DNA of 23,956 nt, taken from NCBI GenBank assembly GCA_007117785.1, contig SKFV01000116.1:1-23956 (forward strand), written 5' to 3'. A model generated the notes under the pieces. That model was not told where the DNA came from. It searched no databases and saw nothing but the letters and a program-made list of their open reading frames with translations. Both the position numbers and the translations under genes were made by a program. Below, in pieces: positions 21,216 to 23,956 of the stretch. Position 1 is the stretch's first letter, and each line of letters opens with the position of its first letter. The stretch comes from Pseudomonas sp. Lineage in GTDB: Bacteria; Pseudomonadota; Gammaproteobacteria; Pseudomonadales; Pseudomonadaceae.

Positions 21216-22924
21216 CTTCACGCCTTCGCCTGACACCCATTCCTCGCCTGCAGGGCCTGCTGCTCAGTCTGCTACTGAGCCTCTCGCTGACCCTGCAGGC
21301 CGCCCCCGAACGCCACGCCATTGCCACCGCACACCCGATTGCCACCGCCGCAGCCGAACAGATTCTCGAGGCTGGCGGCAACGCCTTTGATGCCGCCATT
21401 GCCGCCAGTGCAACCCTGGGCGTGGTTGAACCCTATGGCTCCGGCCTGGGTGGAGGCGGCTTTTACCTGCTGCGCCTGGTCGAGGACGATGGCAGCGTGC
21501 GCCACCTGTTTGTCGATGCCCGCGAAACGGCTCCGCTCAAGGCACACCCCGATCTCTACCGTGATGAAGACGGCGACGTACAGCGTGAACCAAGCATCAA
21601 TGGAGCACTGGCCGCCGCCATTCCCGGACTGCCGGCAGCGCTGGTGCATCTGGCCGAACACTACGGCACCCTGCCGCTGAGACAGAGCCTGGCGCCTGCA
21701 ATTACCGCCGCGGAACATGGCTTTGCGGTGACCACGCGTTATCAGGCACTCGGCGGCTTTCGTCTTGAAGCCATGCGCAGCGACCCGGAAACCGCCCGCC
21801 TGTTTCTGCGCGACAACGAGATTCCTGCCGAGGGCACCCTGATCAAGCAGCCCGAGCTGGCCCAAACCCTGCGTTTATTGGCCGCCAATGGCCGCGCCGG
21901 TTTCTATCAGGGCCCGGTGGCCGAGCAACTGCTCAAGGGCGTGCAGGCTGCCGGCGGCATCTGGCAGCAAGCCGATTTTGACCAGTACCAGATCATCGAA
22001 CGCGAACCGGTGAGCTTTATGCTCGGCGATACCAACGTGATTAGCAGCCCCCTGCCTTCGGCTGGCGGTATTGCCCTGGCGCAAATTCTTAAGGGTCAGC
22101 AGTACCTGCCCGCAGTGGATTACGCCAGTACCGCATGGACACATCAACTGGTTGAACTAATGCGCCGCAGTTATCGTGATCGCGCCGTGCTGTTGGGGGA
22201 CGGTGACTTTGTCGAGGTGCCGATCGAACTCCTGCTCAGCGCCGACTATGCCGCACAACTGGCCCAGCAGATCGACCTCGAACAGGCTACCCCCAGCGCC
22301 AGCTTGGGCGAGCCCAGGCTGTTCAGTGAAGGCGACAACACCACGCACTTTTCCCTGCTGGATGCCCAAGGCAATGGCGTTGCCGCGACCCTGAGCATCA
22401 ATCTGCCTTTCGGCGCGGCCATGACCATCCCCGGCACCGGCGTGATTCTGAACAACGAGATGGATGACTTTGCCGCCGACATTCACGGCGTCAACGAATA
22501 CGGCCTGGCCGGGGGCAAGGTCAATGCCGTTGAAGCAGGCAAACGCCCGCTCTCCAGCATGACCCCGACCCTCCTCGACAGCCCCGACCAGCTGATGCTG
22601 ATCGGTACCCCCGGCGGTAGCCGTATCATCACCATGGTGCTGCTCGGTATCGAAGCCGCCCGCCAGGGCGCCAATGCCGAAGAGATCGTCACGCGCCCGC
22701 GCTTTCACCACCAGTATCTGCCCGACCGCATCCAGCACGAAAGCGACACCTTCAGCGCCGATGAACGCAAGGCCCTGGAAGCGCTCGGCCATGACCTGCA
22801 CGAAGTCGGCCGTGACTACGGCGATATGCAGCTGGTGATCTGGCACAAGGGCAACGGCACACTCGAGGCCGCCAGCGACCCGCGCGGCGTAGGCGAGAGT
22901 CGCGTTGAAGCTGCGGCGCCCTGA
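21212..22924 (+). CDS. ggt: Gamma-glutamyltranspeptidase
   Basis: A 570-aa periplasmic N-terminal-nucleophile hydrolase that cleaves the gamma-glutamyl bond of glutathione and related amides or transfers it to acceptors. It has a signal peptide (hydrophobic core LLLSLLLSLSLTL, cleavage near LQA-AP, residue 30). The precursor autocleaves before T377 in NTTHFS to give large and small subunits. The large subunit carries EAGGNAFDAAIAAS and PYGSGLGGGGF, and the small subunit has ILNNEMDDF and TPGGSRI. Length is standard. It is coupled to the ferredoxin gene by a four-base overlap. Its TGA is immediately followed by the stop of the convergent P450-reductase gene, leaving no room for a terminator. 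Confidence 0.96.
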   Translation: MTSRLRLTPIPRLQGLLLSLLLSLSLTLQAAPERHAIATAHPIATAAAEQILEAGGNAFDAAIAASATLGVVEPYGSGLGGGGFYLLRLVEDDGSVRHLFVDARETAPLKAHPDLYRDEDGDVQREPSINGALAAAIPGLPAALVHLAEHYGTLPLRQSLAPAITAAEHGFAVTTRYQALGGFRLEAMRSDPETARLFLRDNEIPAEGTLIKQPELAQTLRLLAANGRAGFYQGPVAEQLLKGVQAAGGIWQQADFDQYQIIEREPVSFMLGDTNVISSPLPSAGGIALAQILKGQQYLPAVDYASTAWTHQLVELMRRSYRDRAVLLGDGDFVEVPIELLLSADYAAQLAQQIDLEQATPSASLGEPRLFSEGDNTTHFSLLDAQGNGVAATLSINLPFGAAMTIPGTGVILNNEMDDFAADIHGVNEYGLAGGKVNAVEAGKRPLSSMTPTLLDSPDQLMLIGTPGGSRIITMVLLGIEAARQGANAEEIVTRPRFHHQYLPDRIQHESDTFSADERKALEALGHDLHEVGRDYGDMQLVIWHKGNGTLEAASDPRGVGESRVEAAAP

Positions 22925-23956
22925 TCAGGCGAAAATATCTTCCGCATAACGCCCTTGCTCCCGCAGGCCGGCAAACCAGGTAGCGGCTGCGGCCTGGTCG
23001 ACGCCTTCGCGTTCAGCCCAGGCGCGGATCAGGGTATCGCGCACGGCCGGAGCCATTTTTTCGCCCTCGCCGCAGACGTACAGGCTGGCGCCAGCGGCCA
23101 GCTGGTCCATCACCTGTTCCCGCTCACGCCACAGCACCGCCTGAATATATTCGCCGTCACGCCGGCTGAAGGCGGTATGCAGGCTGATTACCCCGGCTGC
23201 CTGCCATGCACTGAGTTCATCGCTATAGAGCAGATCGGCCTCGGGGTTGCGGCAACCGAAGAACAACAGATCTGGCGCTTGCCCTTCAGGCCAGTTGGCG
23301 GCGCGCTGCTGGATAAAACCACGGAACGGCGCCAACCCGGCTCCGGCCGCCACCATGATCATCGGCTGCTGTACCTCGGCCGGGGGATGGAAGCTGGATG
23401 CCTGCACCAATACCGGCAAGCGGTCACCGGGGCGCAGCCCCGCCAACCAGTTGGACGCCACACCGACAAAATCATCCTGTGCGGACCAGGCTTTGCCCTG
23501 CAGTACCGACAGGGTCAGGCTGCACTGACCGGGGTGCTGCGCGGGCGCGGATGAAATCGAGTACTGACGCGGGCGCAAGGGCGGCAACATGGCCAGATAT
23601 TCGGCCAGCGAGAGCTCGCACCCCGGTACCCGCTCTAGCAGATCCAGCACGCTCACACGTGGCTGGGCCAGCTCGCGCTGGAACACCTCGGGGGCCAGCA
23701 AGGCCTCCAGTTCGGCTTTTTCCGGTGGGCAGCGGGTGGCGGCACAGAGCTGTTGCAGTTGCTGACGGCTGACCGGTTGCGCCAGTTCCAGATAATGACT
23801 GAGCAGGTCGCCCAGCGATTGCGTGGCGTTCCAGAAACCGGGCACGGCATCGGCGCTGATGCGGGTATCGGCGGTCAGGCCGAAACGGCGCAACACCCGT
23901 TGTACCTGAGCCGGCGGATTGCTCGGCAGAACCGTCAGATAATCTCCGGTCTGGTA
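22925..23956 (-). CDS. Reductase half of a CYP102 (P450 BM3)-like self-sufficient cytochrome P450 (5' part beyond window)
   Basis: The frame is open from the right edge (23956) to TGA at 22925, giving the last 343 residues. Visible parts are the FAD-binding domain with RQYSISSAP, followed by the NADPH-binding domain with GAGLAPFRGF, FGCRNPEADLLYSDEL and YVCGEGEKMAPAV, and the end GRYAEDIFA. Stretches such as CPPEKAELEALL and the C-terminal GRYA-D signature agree with the P450 BM3 reductase more closely than with sulfite-reductase flavoprotein or nitric-oxide-synthase-type reductases, as I recall them. In CYP102 enzymes the haem domain lies N-terminal and hydroxylates fatty acids near the omega end, but that part is outside the window. 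The frame continues upstream of the first internal start at 23896 in good family alignment (YQTGDYLTVLPSNPP), so that start is not real. Confidence 0.85.
   Translation of the reverse strand, partial: YQTGDYLTVLPSNPPAQVQRVLRRFGLTADTRISADAVPGFWNATQSLGDLLSHYLELAQPVSRQQLQQLCAATRCPPEKAELEALLAPEVFQRELAQPRVSVLDLLERVPGCELSLAEYLAMLPPLRPRQYSISSAPAQHPGQCSLTLSVLQGKAWSAQDDFVGVASNWLAGLRPGDRLPVLVQASSFHPPAEVQQPMIMVAAGAGLAPFRGFIQQRAANWPEGQAPDLLFFGCRNPEADLLYSDELSAWQAAGVISLHTAFSRRDGEYIQAVLWREREQVMDQLAAGASLYVCGEGEKMAPAVRDTLIRAWAEREGVDQAAAATWFAGLREQGRYAEDIFA

Noticed and set aside
1..23956. tRNA or rRNA genes, CRISPR arrays, complete insertion sequences
   Set aside because: No cloverleaf or rRNA-like segment, no regularly spaced direct repeats and no transposase frame were seen.

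Overview
This window reads as a chromosomal segment of a Pseudomonas-group gammaproteobacterium. Protein content, gene order and the GC-rich coding style all point there. From memory, the order trmB-thiG-thiS-DUF423-mtgA-hypothetical-rpoH-ftsX-ftsE-ftsY // M16-M16-rsmD-yheT // laoR-laoC-laoB-laoA-coaD-fdx-ggt matches P. aeruginosa PAO1 roughly from PA0382 back to PA0361. A marine Halopseudomonas-type relative is possible, but that is inference.

Layout. Positions 1-1207 are AT-rich and atypical: a truncated secreted-protein gene (1-327, minus), an unrecognised 138-aa gene (429-845, minus) and a gene-free stretch holding a roughly 160-bp inverted-repeat element. The core begins at 1208 with trmB, thiG, thiS and a DUF423 membrane protein on the minus strand, then mtgA on the plus strand. 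Next on the minus strand come an unrecognised membrane-anchored protein, rpoH (with a clear terminator and a sigma-E/AlgU-like promoter) and the ftsY-ftsE-ftsX operon. From 9292 on the plus strand there are two M16 peptidases, rsmD and a YheT-type hydrolase, all overlapping by 1-4 nt, then a membrane MASE1/GGDEF-like/EAL phosphodiesterase. laoR (minus) faces laoC-laoB-laoA (plus), the long-chain alcohol/aldehyde oxidation system. coaD, a 2[4Fe-4S] ferredoxin and ggt follow. The window ends inside a minus-strand gene for the reductase half of a CYP102 (P450 BM3)-like self-sufficient fatty-acid hydroxylase.

How genes work together. ThiS and ThiG make the thiazole of thiamine. FtsE, FtsX and FtsY link division and SRP membrane targeting, with the heat-shock sigma factor beside them. 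LaoA/B/C oxidise long-chain alcohols to aldehydes and acids under LaoR, whose probable operator lies between the -35 and -10 of the laoC promoter. The CYP102-like enzyme nearby also suggests lipid or hydrocarbon oxidation.

The most unusual signal is a structured intergenic repeat present twice (1938-2131 and 4499-4656). Both copies share a core: a TTTAC-N5-GTAAA hairpin, fixed internal loops and GAGCCTGTTTTTAACGCA. Their 4-bp inner stems and long outer stems differ in sequence between copies but remain self-complementary within each copy, which looks like covariation. Both copies directly abut the stop codon of a minus-strand gene.
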